A DNA stretch of 64,000 bases, from assembly GCA_024707325.1 (NCBI GenBank), contig JANPZY010000001.1:1240001-1304000 (forward strand), in the 5' to 3' direction. The DNA is from Opitutus sp. (GTDB taxonomy: Bacteria > Verrucomicrobiota > Verrucomicrobiia > Opitutales > Opitutaceae). Under the pieces are notes generated by a model. That model searched no databases, was not told the origin of the DNA, and was given only the letters and a program-made list of their open reading frames with translations. Each line of letters begins with the position of its first letter. Positions within the stretch are counted from its first letter, which is position 1. Of this stretch, positions 18,568-26,586 are shown in pieces. A program made the position numbers and the translations under genes.

Positions 18568-20420
18568 GCGCTGCGACTCCGACGAAATCCACCGGGCTCG
18601 TGATTCGTCCGCGCGACGACGAGGACGACGAGTCGCTGAAGCCGCTCGAGTGGGGGCTGATTCGCCGCCTGTGGGGTTACACCGCGGCGGAGCGCCGCAA
18701 GCGCAACATCCTCATTCTGCTCACCGTCTTTCGGGCGGCGCAGTTGCCGGCGCTCGTGTGGCTCGCCGCGCTCATCATCAAAGGCCCCATCACCGCGCAC
18801 GACGTGCCGGGGATTTTCGTGGGCGTCGCGGCCTATGCGGCGCTCGCACTGATGACGGACGGGATGTTTCACTTTCGTCAGCGTTACGCGCTCGAACTTG
18901 GCGAGTCGGTCGTGAGCCAGCTGCGTTCGCAGATTTTCCAACGCGTGCAGCGGCAGCCGATGAGCTTTTTCCACCGCGTGAAGCTCGGGCGCATCATCAG
19001 TCGCGCGACGAGCGACGTCGAATCGCTGCGCGTTGGCATCCAGGATGTGCTCTTCGTGAGCGTGATTCAGTTTGGCGGCATGGTTTTCGCCGCGATCGTG
19101 ATGGCGTGGTCCGACTGGCAGATGTTTCTCGTCGTGGCCGCGATGGCGCCGGTGCTCTGGCTCATCAACAATCATTTCCGCCTGCAACTGAGCCGGCTCT
19201 CCCGCGCGTCGAGCGACAGCTTCAGTCGCGTGACCGCGACGCTCGCTGAATCGGTCAGCGGCATGCGCGTGACGCAGGGCTTCGTGCGGCAGGAGATGAA
19301 CCTCGGTCTCTTCCGCAGCCTGCTCGCGGACCATGCGCGCTTCAACGTGGCGCTCGCCCGCACCTCGGCGAAACTCACGCCGCTGCTCGAGCTGAACAGT
19401 CAGTTCTTCATCGCGATCCTTCTGTTGTTCGGCGGCTGGCGCGTGTTTCACGGCGACATGTCCGTCGGCGGGCTGATCACGTTTTTCCTGCTCTCGAATC
19501 AATTCTTCGCGCCGATCACCAACATCGGCACGCAATACAACCAGGCGCTGGTCGCGATGGCCGGCGCGGAGCGTGTGTTTCGCCTGATCGACGCGGTGCC
19601 CGACTGGGAGGACGCGGCGGAGGCAAAGCCGCTGCCGGCAAAGCCGGGCGAGGGCATGCGGGTGGAATTTCGCCACGTGACCTTCGGCTACGATCCGGCG
19701 CAGCCGGTGCTGCACGACATCTCGTTCACCGCCGAACCGGGGCAGTCCATCGCGCTGGTCGGACACACCGGCAGCGGGAAGAGCTCGATCATCAACCTTG
19801 TATCCAAATTTTACCTACCGACAAAGGGCGAGCTGCTGATCGATGGGCGGGAGGTTCGCACGCTCACGAGCGAATCGCTGCACCGCCAGACCGGCATGGT
19901 GCACCAGCAGAACTTCCTCTTCAGCGGCACCGTGCTCGACAACATCCGCCTCGGCCGCCCGGAAGCGTCCGACGAGGAAGTGCGCGCCGCCGCGCGTGAA
20001 CTCGACTGCCTCGATCTGCTCGAGGCCCTGCCGCGCGGATTGCTCACCGAAGTCGGCGAGCGCGGCGCGGGCCTCTCGGTCGGCCAGCGGCAGGTGATCT
20101 GCTTTGCGCGTGCGCTGCTCGCGGATCCGCGGCTCGTGATTCTCGACGAGGCGACGAGCTCGATCGACGCGCTCACCGAGGCGAGATTGCAGGCGGCGCT
20201 CGTGCGTTTGCTGCGCGGTCGCACGAGTTTCATCGTCGCGCATCGCCTGAGCACGATCCGCACGGCGGACCGCGTGATCGTGCTCGATCAAGGGTGTATC
20301 CAAGAAATGGGGACACACACGGAGCTCGTTGCGCAGGGCGGTCGGTATGCTTCGCTTTACCGCCAATTCGTGCAGGTGGACGATCGCGGCACCGACGGCG
20401 ACGCCCCGCGCCGGATTTAA
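18564..20420 (+). CDS. Heterodimeric ABC exporter subunit with catalytic Glu and altered signature
   Basis: This 618-residue half transporter starts inside the stop of its partner (ATGA overlap), so equal translation is likely. The membrane domain covers about residues 45-330. The nucleotide-binding domain has Walker A GHTGSGKSSII, an altered signature AGLSVGQRQV (V instead of G), a normal Walker B LVILDEATSSID and switch His in IVAHRLSTI. Its Walker sites pair with the partner's intact LSGGQ to form the active site. Its LSVGQ pairs with the partner's Asp-containing Walker B to form the degenerate site. The acidic N-terminus (RPRDDEDDESLK) is an added cytoplasmic tail. Confidence 0.93.
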   Translation: MSAATPTKSTGLVIRPRDDEDDESLKPLEWGLIRRLWGYTAAERRKRNILILLTVFRAAQLPALVWLAALIIKGPITAHDVPGIFVGVAAYAALALMTDGMFHFRQRYALELGESVVSQLRSQIFQRVQRQPMSFFHRVKLGRIISRATSDVESLRVGIQDVLFVSVIQFGGMVFAAIVMAWSDWQMFLVVAAMAPVLWLINNHFRLQLSRLSRASSDSFSRVTATLAESVSGMRVTQGFVRQEMNLGLFRSLLADHARFNVALARTSAKLTPLLELNSQFFIAILLLFGGWRVFHGDMSVGGLITFFLLSNQFFAPITNIGTQYNQALVAMAGAERVFRLIDAVPDWEDAAEAKPLPAKPGEGMRVEFRHVTFGYDPAQPVLHDISFTAEPGQSIALVGHTGSGKSSIINLVSKFYLPTKGELLIDGREVRTLTSESLHRQTGMVHQQNFLFSGTVLDNIRLGRPEASDEEVRAAARELDCLDLLEALPRGLLTEVGERGAGLSVGQRQVICFARALLADPRLVILDEATSSIDALTEARLQAALVRLLRGRTSFIVAHRLSTIRTADRVIVLDQGCIQEMGTHTELVAQGGRYASLYRQFVQVDDRGTDGDAPRRI

Positions 20421-20500
20421 GATTCTCCTAGGCAAATCGCCGTTTTTCCCTCTAGAAAGGCGTTGCTTTCGAGGGAAAGCATTCCTAAACCCAAAACACT

Positions 20501-20770
20501 ATGGCTAAAAAATCCGCTCGTAAACCGAACGCTGCCTTCATGAAACCGGTCACCCCTGACGACAAGCTCGCCGCCGTCGTTGGCTCGACCCCGCTCCCCC
20601 GCACCGAGCTCACCAAGAAGCTCTGGGCCTACATCAAGAAGAACGGTCTCCAGGACAAGAAGGTGAAGACCCAGATCAACGCGGACGACAAGCTGAAGGC
20701 CGTGTTCAACGGTAAGGGCAAGGTTTCGATGTTCGAGATGACCAAGCTCGTCTCGGGCCACCTCAAGTAA
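20501..20770 (+). CDS. SWIB/MDM2 domain protein
   Basis: This 89-residue basic protein has a SWIB domain of about 65 residues: LPRTELTKKLWAYIKKNGLQD, then INADDKLKAVFNGKGKVSMFEMTKLVSGHL. Stand-alone bacterial SWIB proteins occur in Chlamydiae and Verrucomicrobiota, where they are suspected chromatin-associated factors. In Chlamydia a SWIB domain is also fused to topoisomerase I. The Lys-rich N-terminus (MAKKSARKPN) could contact DNA. The gene has its own terminator and a fairly AT-richer leader, and it looks like a well-expressed single-gene unit. Confidence 0.93.
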   Translation: MAKKSARKPNAAFMKPVTPDDKLAAVVGSTPLPRTELTKKLWAYIKKNGLQDKKVKTQINADDKLKAVFNGKGKVSMFEMTKLVSGHLK

Positions 20771-20793
20771 GAGGTCCCCTCTCAAGTTTCCGA

Positions 20794-20822
20794 CCGCCGG
20801 GATTTTTCCCGGCGGTTTTTTT
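20794..20822 (+). terminator. Rho-independent terminator after the SWIB gene
   Basis: A perfect 9-bp stem (CCGCCGGGA with TCCCGGCGG) and a four-T loop are followed by seven T. It lies 24 bp after the stop codon. Confidence 0.95.
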
Positions 20823-20883
20823 GTGTCCGGCCAATTCACTTGGCCCGCGCTGAGAGGAGGTGCACGCTCGACGGTTTTCCTCG

Positions 20884-21873
20884 ATGAATACGGCGGCCAA
20901 GTCTTCTCAGCATGTTCGGGCGCTCGCGGCCTTGCTGCTGGCGAATCTGTTTTGGGGGCTGAGTTTCCCGCTCATCAAGGCGGCTGGGGCGCTGCAGGCG
21001 CACCTCTCTCCCGCGGCCGACAGCTGGTTCGTCACGGCGTGCACCTTGGTGCCGCGCTTTGCGCTCGGGGCTGTGATCGTGGCCGTGCTGTGTCGCGGCT
21101 CAATCCGCACCTTGTCCCGACTCGAGCTGCAACAAGGCGTGGCGCTCGGACTCTTCGCGCTCGTTGGAATGATCTTTCAGAACGACGGGCTGCACTACAC
21201 CTCGGCTTCGACTTCGGCGTTTCTCACGCAGCTCTACGCGATCTTGATTCCGGTGTGGCTGGCGTTGCGCGCGCGCCGCAGTCCGCCGTGGACGGTGTGG
21301 GTGAGCTGCGCGCTGGTGCTCGGCGGCGTGGCGGTGTTGGCGGAACTGGATTTTTCCGATCTGCGATTGGGACGCGGCGAACTGGAGACGCTGGTGAGTT
21401 CGGTATTCTTCATGGGCCAGATTCTGCAACTCGACCGTCCGGCCTATGCGCAAAACCGTGCGCTGCACGTCACGCTGGTGATGTTCGTCGTCGAGGCGGT
21501 CGGGGCCGGAGTCATGGCGTGGAACACGGCGCCGACGCCCGGTGATCTGCTGGTGCCGTGGACCTCGATTCCGTGGATCACCTTCATGCTCGCTCTGACG
21601 CTTTTCTGCACGGTGGGTGCGTATGTGTTGATGAACACGTGGCAGCCCAAGATCACCGCGACGGAAGCGGGGCTCATTTATTGTTTCGAGCCGGTGTTCA
21701 CGTCGGTGATGGCGCTGTTTCTGCCCGCGTGGTTCGCGGCGTGGGGTGGATTCCTCTACGCCAACGAAACGCTCACGAAGAGCCTTCTGATCGGCGGCGG
21801 ATTGATCACGGCCGCCAACATCCTCATCCAGCTCAAGCCGCTTTCGCGGCCGCCCCCGTCCGGATCGAGCTGA
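20884..21873 (+). CDS. EamA family (drug/metabolite superfamily) transporter
   Basis: This 329-residue protein has ten predicted helices in two EamA repeats, beginning LAALLLANLFWGLSFPLIKAAGAL and with a second repeat from about residue 180. A periplasmic loop is expanded near residue 40. Exporters of this superfamily carry amino acids, nucleosides or drugs. The substrate cannot be assigned. Residues 74-81, in the loop after helix 2, are encoded by two exact units of the 11-bp repeat family (21103-21124). Its 3' end overlaps the convergent second EamA gene by 41 bp. Confidence 0.88.
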   Translation: MNTAAKSSQHVRALAALLLANLFWGLSFPLIKAAGALQAHLSPAADSWFVTACTLVPRFALGAVIVAVLCRGSIRTLSRLELQQGVALGLFALVGMIFQNDGLHYTSASTSAFLTQLYAILIPVWLALRARRSPPWTVWVSCALVLGGVAVLAELDFSDLRLGRGELETLVSSVFFMGQILQLDRPAYAQNRALHVTLVMFVVEAVGAGVMAWNTAPTPGDLLVPWTSIPWITFMLALTLFCTVGAYVLMNTWQPKITATEAGLIYCFEPVFTSVMALFLPAWFAAWGGFLYANETLTKSLLIGGGLITAANILIQLKPLSRPPPSGSS

Positions 21874-22747
21874 TCGCGCGCAACGTCACCGCGGCGAGCA
21901 CGACAACTCCGCCGAGCAGCGCCCACGGTCCCGGTCGCTCGCCAAGGAGAATCAACACCCAGATCGGATTGAGGATTGGTTCGATCACCGGAATCAACAC
22001 GGCCTCGATCGCCTTCACGTGACGGATTGCGCGAGCGTAGAGCCAGTAGGACGCGCCGAGTTGCACCACGCCGAGCGCGATCAACGCGCTCCACCCCGAC
22101 GTCGTGAGCGCCGGCGCGCCGATGATCCACGGCAGGCCGATGAGAAACGCCAGCGCGTTGCCCAGGATGATCGACTCGACTGGCGAGCCGTCCTTCTGTC
22201 GCCGCAGCGCGATCGTCATTCCCGCGAAGCACACGCCGCTCAGCACGGCGATGCTGTTGCCCAACACTGCGCCGAGCTCCAATCCGTCGGCAAAGAACAG
22301 CGTCATGCCACCGAGCACGGCGACGATGGTGATCCAGTCCGCGCGCGTGGCGCGCTCACCCAGAAACCACGCGCCAAAAATCGCTACCCAGACCGGCGCG
22401 GTGTATTGGAGCAGGATCGCGTTGGCCGCCGTGGTGAGCTTGGTCGCGGTGCAAAACGTCACCGTGCACGCCGCGTAGCCGATTGCGCCGATGATCTGGG
22501 CGCGGGAGAAATCAAACCGCAGTCCGCGGCACGTGAGCACGAGAAAGATCGCCGCGATCGCTCCGCGACCGCCGGCGACCGCGAGCGGCGGCCAGGTGAC
22601 GGATTTGATGAGCAGTCCGCCCAAGCTCCAGCAAAGCGCCGCCAGCACGAGCTGGCCCACGGCGCGAGTGTGATCGTTGGCACGCACGCTTTCCCCAATG
22701 ACTGCGCGCCGCGACGGCCGCACGCGCAAAAAACAGGTGGGCTTCAT
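21833..22747 (-). CDS. EamA family transporter, second copy
   Basis: This 304-residue protein has ten predicted helices and two EamA repeats. The first starts LVLAALCWSLGGLLIKSV, and the first repeat ends with the typical QYTAPVWVAIFGAWFLGERAT. The second repeat ends VIEPILNPIWVLILLGERPG. It is only distantly similar to the convergent neighbour, so this is not a recent tandem duplication. The start is uncertain: the ATG at 22747 gives a 30-residue polar lead, and a GTG near 22684 would remove most of it. Substrate unknown. Confidence 0.87.
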   Translation of the reverse strand: MKPTCFLRVRPSRRAVIGESVRANDHTRAVGQLVLAALCWSLGGLLIKSVTWPPLAVAGGRGAIAAIFLVLTCRGLRFDFSRAQIIGAIGYAACTVTFCTATKLTTAANAILLQYTAPVWVAIFGAWFLGERATRADWITIVAVLGGMTLFFADGLELGAVLGNSIAVLSGVCFAGMTIALRRQKDGSPVESIILGNALAFLIGLPWIIGAPALTTSGWSALIALGVVQLGASYWLYARAIRHVKAIEAVLIPVIEPILNPIWVLILLGERPGPWALLGGVVVLAAVTLRAISSIRTGAAAKAA

Positions 22748-22928
22748 CAGCGCCCTTCAAAACCCCACGCTGCAATCCGCCTACGTATTTCTACGCGAAA
22801 TCGGAAGGAGACATTCCCTTGATCGCTTCCACCGTGGGCGCGTCTGCACGCATGAATGCTCGCCCCATCTACGCCCTCCAAATCCCCGGTCGGCTGGCTC
22901 TTTCGCTGACCGAGGCTGCCCCCAGACG

Positions 22929-23291
22929 ATGCAGGTTCTCACGCAGCGGCTCGCTGCGAAAGAAACACCGCGCACCCAGCGCTCACTGCGTCCGGGCGCG
23001 GAGACACCGATGTGGAACGCCGTCCGCGAAGCCGTGGCGGCCGAGCTCACTCGCTACGGTGACGCAGCACGGCTTGCGCGTTTCCTGGGACTTTCGCGCC
23101 AACGTCTGCACGAGTTGATTCGCGCGGGCGCCGGGGTGCCCGATGGCGAGCGCACCTTGTTGCTGCTCGTTTGGTTGCAGATGCGGGCCGAGGGTCGAGA
23201 GGTGGGCAACGAGCCGCCGAAGCGTCGTCCGCCGAGCCGGGCGGTGCCGCGTGCGGTCGAAGACTGTGTGCCCGCGTCGGTGGCGAGCTGA
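22929..23291 (+). CDS. Small helix-turn-helix DNA-binding protein
   Basis: This 120-residue protein has a conserved-looking opening (RLAAKETPRTQRSLRPGAETPMWN). A helical segment with a clear HTH follows at about residues 45-75: GDAARLARFLGLSRQRLHELI, resembling XRE/Cro-type helices. The tail is Arg/Pro-rich and probably flexible. From memory, proteins with this layout recur in Opitutaceae genomes, but I cannot name a family or a target. It is a single gene with 181 bp of non-coding leader that shows no further feature. Confidence 0.7.
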   Translation: MQVLTQRLAAKETPRTQRSLRPGAETPMWNAVREAVAAELTRYGDAARLARFLGLSRQRLHELIRAGAGVPDGERTLLLLVWLQMRAEGREVGNEPPKRRPPSRAVPRAVEDCVPASVAS

Positions 23292-23324
23292 TCCATCGAT
23301 CCCCTGCGGCGGTTGCGCCGAACT

Positions 23325-25118
23325 TCAGCGGGGCAGACGGCGCAGCAACTCGGCAAATTGTGCGGCAGCGTCGGACTGACCGTTTCGGCGCGCCTCGGCC
23401 TCGGCCCGCGCGAGCAGGCGGCGGGCGTTTTCAATCTGACCACTGGCTTGGTAAAGTTGAGCGAGCGGCAGCATCGTGCGGGGATCGTTGGGCCGCAGTC
23501 GGTCCGATGCTTCGAGCGACGCGATCGCTTCGGGCACGCGGTTCTGGTGCGCGTAAAAGGTGCCGAGAAAACCGTGCAGCTCCGGCGAATCGGGCACGAT
23601 TTCCAGGCCTTCGCGGCAGGCCTGCTCGGCGGCCGGCTCGTTCTTGGCCCGCACCGCTTCGAGTGCGAAACCGATGTAGAGCTTCGACATCAAATCGCGC
23701 GCGGCACGTGAACCGGGAAATTGATCGAAGAACGGACGGATGTAGTTCGCGGCTTCGCGGGGACGCCCCGCTTCCAGCTCAAGCCTGCCGAGGGTGGTGA
23801 GCGCTTGATGGAAGCGTGGCTGGATTTGCAGCGCGCGTTTGAACTGCGCGATCGCCTCGTCGCGTTTTCCCGCGTGCAGCAACAACAGGCCGAAGCTCGA
23901 AACAGCGGACGGAGAACCTGGCGCGAGCTCGATGGATTTGCGCATGGATTCCACGGCTTCGTCGAAGCGACCCATCGATCCGAGCAAGAGTCCGCGCGAG
24001 CTGTAGAGGGCGGAGGAATCCGGCATGATGGCCAAGCCGTCCTCGGTGGCCTGTAGCGCGTCGGCGGTGCGCTGCAGCATCTCGTAAGCGCGACACAGCC
24101 CGAGATAGAGCGATTCCGATGCGCCCGCCCTGTGCTTGCCGCGCTCGAGCGTCTGGCGCGCTTTCTCGGGCTCGCGCTGCTCGAGATAAAACTCGCCCAG
24201 CTTTTCGAACGCGCGCGAACTGTCCGGCTCGAGTGCGACCGCGCGCTCGAGAAACTTGCGGCCGTGATCGCCGCGTTTCGTCTGCAGGTCGATCTCGCCC
24301 CACACGACGAGCTGATCGGGATCGTAGCACCAGTCGCGCAGCTCCTCGAGCCACGGATCGTCCGCGGCACGGAAACGACCCGACGTGGTGCCGCGCCAGC
24401 GCGCATCGGCGGCTTCTTCGGTCTTGTTTTCCTGCGCGAGAATCTCCGCGTAGAAGTTGTGCGCCGACGAGAAACCGGGCGTCGCGCGCAGGAGTTCTTC
24501 GATCGCCTGTTTTCCCTTCGTGCGCCGACCGGTTTGGAACTTCACGCGCGCGAGACCGAAGGCGGCGTAAGGGTCGTGGGCGACGAGTTCGAGGCGCCGA
24601 CGATAGGCGCGCTCGGCGTCTTCGAAACGCGCGGCCTTGAATGCGAGTTCGCCGAGCTGGAGCCAGGCGGGCGCGTAGTCAGGCGCGATCTCGACCGTTT
24701 TGCGCAGCCACTCCTCGATGCCGGCCGGATCCGACGCTGTTCTCGCCAGGTCGGCGAGATAGTAAGGCCACCGCGCGTCGTTGGGCTGGAGCTGGTGCAG
24801 CTCGAGCCAGGCGGCGCGGGCCTCGTCATTGTATCCGTTGACATGATACAACCGGGCGAGATCGGCCAGTTCCGCCGGCGAGCCCGGCCGGGCGGCGACG
24901 CGCGCGCGCAACTCGGCGAGACGTTGTTGAAACTCGGCCTCGGCGCCCGCGGGAGCGGCGGCCTCCGTGGCTTGTTCGGCCGCGGGCTGGCGAAGCACCA
25001 GCACTGCGCTTCCCGCGCCGAGGACAGCCGCGGCGCCGACCACCGCCACCCAGGGAACGCGTCGCGGCGAGGGCGTGGCTTTGGAGGCGGATTTTGCGCG
25101 GCTTATTTTCGACGCCAT
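23325..25118 (-). CDS. Membrane-anchored tetratricopeptide repeat protein
   Basis: This 597-residue protein has a basic cytoplasmic tail and one helix (WVAVVGAAAVLGAGSAVLVL, about residues 22-41). The rest is made of at least ten TPR units of about 34 residues, for example PAWLQLGELAFKAARFEDAERAY and SLYLGLCRAYEMLQRTADAL. The repeats would lie in the periplasm and act as a protein-binding scaffold. Its start overlaps the 3' end of the FG-GAP gene upstream by 16 bp, so the two are probably translated together. Pairing of TPR and FG-GAP/CRTAC1 proteins is common in Verrucomicrobiota and Planctomycetota. The role of the pair is unknown. Confidence 0.88.
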   Translation of the reverse strand: MASKISRAKSASKATPSPRRVPWVAVVGAAAVLGAGSAVLVLRQPAAEQATEAAAPAGAEAEFQQRLAELRARVAARPGSPAELADLARLYHVNGYNDEARAAWLELHQLQPNDARWPYYLADLARTASDPAGIEEWLRKTVEIAPDYAPAWLQLGELAFKAARFEDAERAYRRRLELVAHDPYAAFGLARVKFQTGRRTKGKQAIEELLRATPGFSSAHNFYAEILAQENKTEEAADARWRGTTSGRFRAADDPWLEELRDWCYDPDQLVVWGEIDLQTKRGDHGRKFLERAVALEPDSSRAFEKLGEFYLEQREPEKARQTLERGKHRAGASESLYLGLCRAYEMLQRTADALQATEDGLAIMPDSSALYSSRGLLLGSMGRFDEAVESMRKSIELAPGSPSAVSSFGLLLLHAGKRDEAIAQFKRALQIQPRFHQALTTLGRLELEAGRPREAANYIRPFFDQFPGSRAARDLMSKLYIGFALEAVRAKNEPAAEQACREGLEIVPDSPELHGFLGTFYAHQNRVPEAIASLEASDRLRPNDPRTMLPLAQLYQASGQIENARRLLARAEAEARRNGQSDAAAQFAELLRRLPR

Positions 25119-26410
25119 AGCGTGAGACTGCTCATGTCTTTCCACGGGGGAAAGATGTGGAAACCGCCGGTGACGAGCACGGGCACGCCATTGCCGTCGA
25201 GATCGCCCACGGCAACGGTGATCAAATGCGTGGGCGTCCGCGCGAGGACAACGGGCGTGAAGTTCTGCCGTCCGTCGTTGAGCCACGCGATCATCGAGGA
25301 TGCGTTGGGCCGGCCCCAGTCGCCAAACGCGCTGACCGTCACGATGTCGGCCGTGCCGTTGCCATCGAGATCGGCGACCGCGGGACTGAAGGCGCCGACT
25401 TGATTGCCGATGCGGTGATACTGGAAGAATCCGCTGCCCTTGTTTTCGAGCCACTGCAAACCGTGCCATGGGCGAGTGCCGGCACCGCTGTAGTCGAGCG
25501 CGTCGCCGTTGGTGACAACCAGGTCGGGGCGACCGTCGCGATTGACGTCGGCCACGGTCATGCCGCTGCTGCCGAAATCCTCGTTGGTCGAGCCCCACAC
25601 CACTTGATCGGCCAGCCGGCCGCCGCCCAGGTTGCGGAGCAGGTGAACCTCTTCCCATTCCTGTGAAATCAACGCCGCGATGTCGGGCCGACCGTCGCCG
25701 TCGAAATCAGCCACGGGCGTGTGGATGCAGCCGGATTGGGTGTTGATGATGCGGCTTTCGAACTGCCAGTTACCTTTGTTTTCCATCCAGCGCGTTTCGC
25801 CCTGATCGTAACCGAACTGGCCCACGACGAGATCGAGGCGGCCGTCGGTGTGGCCGGCGAGGTTCGCCGCGCGGAGATCGGTGACGCGGGCGGCGTGCTC
25901 GAGCAGCACGCGTTTTTCGAAGCGTTGGTTGTCGAGGTTTTCGAGGACGACCACGGCGCCGATGCGTTCGTTGGTTGGCAGGATTCGGCCCATCGAAGCG
26001 ACGAGCACGTCGAGCCGGCCGGTGCCGTTGAGGTCGGCGGCGGCCACGTGCACGGGACCGGGAATGTTCTCGCCGATGACGAACTCGGTAAACTGGCCGC
26101 GCGGGCTCTGCCGAATCCAGCGAACGGAATTTTTCTGACCCTCGCAGTAGAGGATGTCGGCGATCCCGTCCTGATCGAGGTCCACGATCTCGATGTGGGA
26201 GATCAGCGGCCGCACGAACTCGCTGGCCGGCGCGCCGATCGGCTCCGGCACGTATTCGAGCTGCATCGGCGTCGTCGCGACGCTCTCGGGTTGAGTGGCC
26301 GCACGATTGTTCGCGGGCTTGGCCTGCGTGCTGAAGTAAAGAGCGACCGCACCCCAACCGGCGGCCAGAGCCGCAAGAACAGTGAGCGTGAGCAGGAGGG
26401 GCTTGCGCAT
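25103..26410 (-). CDS. FG-GAP/VCBS repeat protein, signal-anchored
   Basis: This 435-residue protein has an N-terminal hydrophobic segment (LLLTLTVLAALAAGWGAVALYF). A beta-propeller follows, built from calcium-binding FG-GAP loops of DxDxDGxxD type: VDLDQDGIADILY, ADLNGTGRLDVLV, ADFDGDGRPDIAAL, ADVNRDGRPDLVV, ADLDGNGTADIVT and GDLDGNGVPVLVT. Integrin-like propellers of this kind bind ligands or partner proteins outside the cell. It is followed by the TPR gene with a 16-bp overlap. A terminator at 26526-26557 separates it from the large CRTAC1 gene upstream. The start codon is preceded by CGCCCCCGT instead of a purine-rich ribosome site. Confidence 0.9.
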   Translation of the reverse strand: MRKPLLLTLTVLAALAAGWGAVALYFSTQAKPANNRAATQPESVATTPMQLEYVPEPIGAPASEFVRPLISHIEIVDLDQDGIADILYCEGQKNSVRWIRQSPRGQFTEFVIGENIPGPVHVAAADLNGTGRLDVLVASMGRILPTNERIGAVVVLENLDNQRFEKRVLLEHAARVTDLRAANLAGHTDGRLDLVVGQFGYDQGETRWMENKGNWQFESRIINTQSGCIHTPVADFDGDGRPDIAALISQEWEEVHLLRNLGGGRLADQVVWGSTNEDFGSSGMTVADVNRDGRPDLVVTNGDALDYSGAGTRPWHGLQWLENKGSGFFQYHRIGNQVGAFSPAVADLDGNGTADIVTVSAFGDWGRPNASSMIAWLNDGRQNFTPVVLARTPTHLITVAVGDLDGNGVPVLVTGGFHIFPPWKDMSSLTLWRRK

Positions 26411-26525
26411 ACGGGGGCGAGAGGGCGCGAAGCGTGAACCCGGCTGCAGAACGCCGCACGCATTTTGTGCGGGCGTCGAACAGGAGAAAGCGCGCCACCC
26501 GCGCTCGTTAGTTTCGTTTCTAGCC

Positions 26526-26557
26526 AAAAAAAACGCCGCCACCCGAAGGCAGCGGCG
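26526..26557 (-). terminator. Rho-independent terminator with UUCG loop after the CRTAC1 gene
   Basis: On the minus strand a 10-bp GC stem (two G-T wobbles) is capped by the very stable TTCG tetraloop and followed by eight T. It lies 30 bp after the stop codon of the 1,100-residue FG-GAP protein. Confidence 0.95.
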
Positions 26558-26586
26558 GTTGGGAAGGCGAGGCCCGAGCGCGGCGT

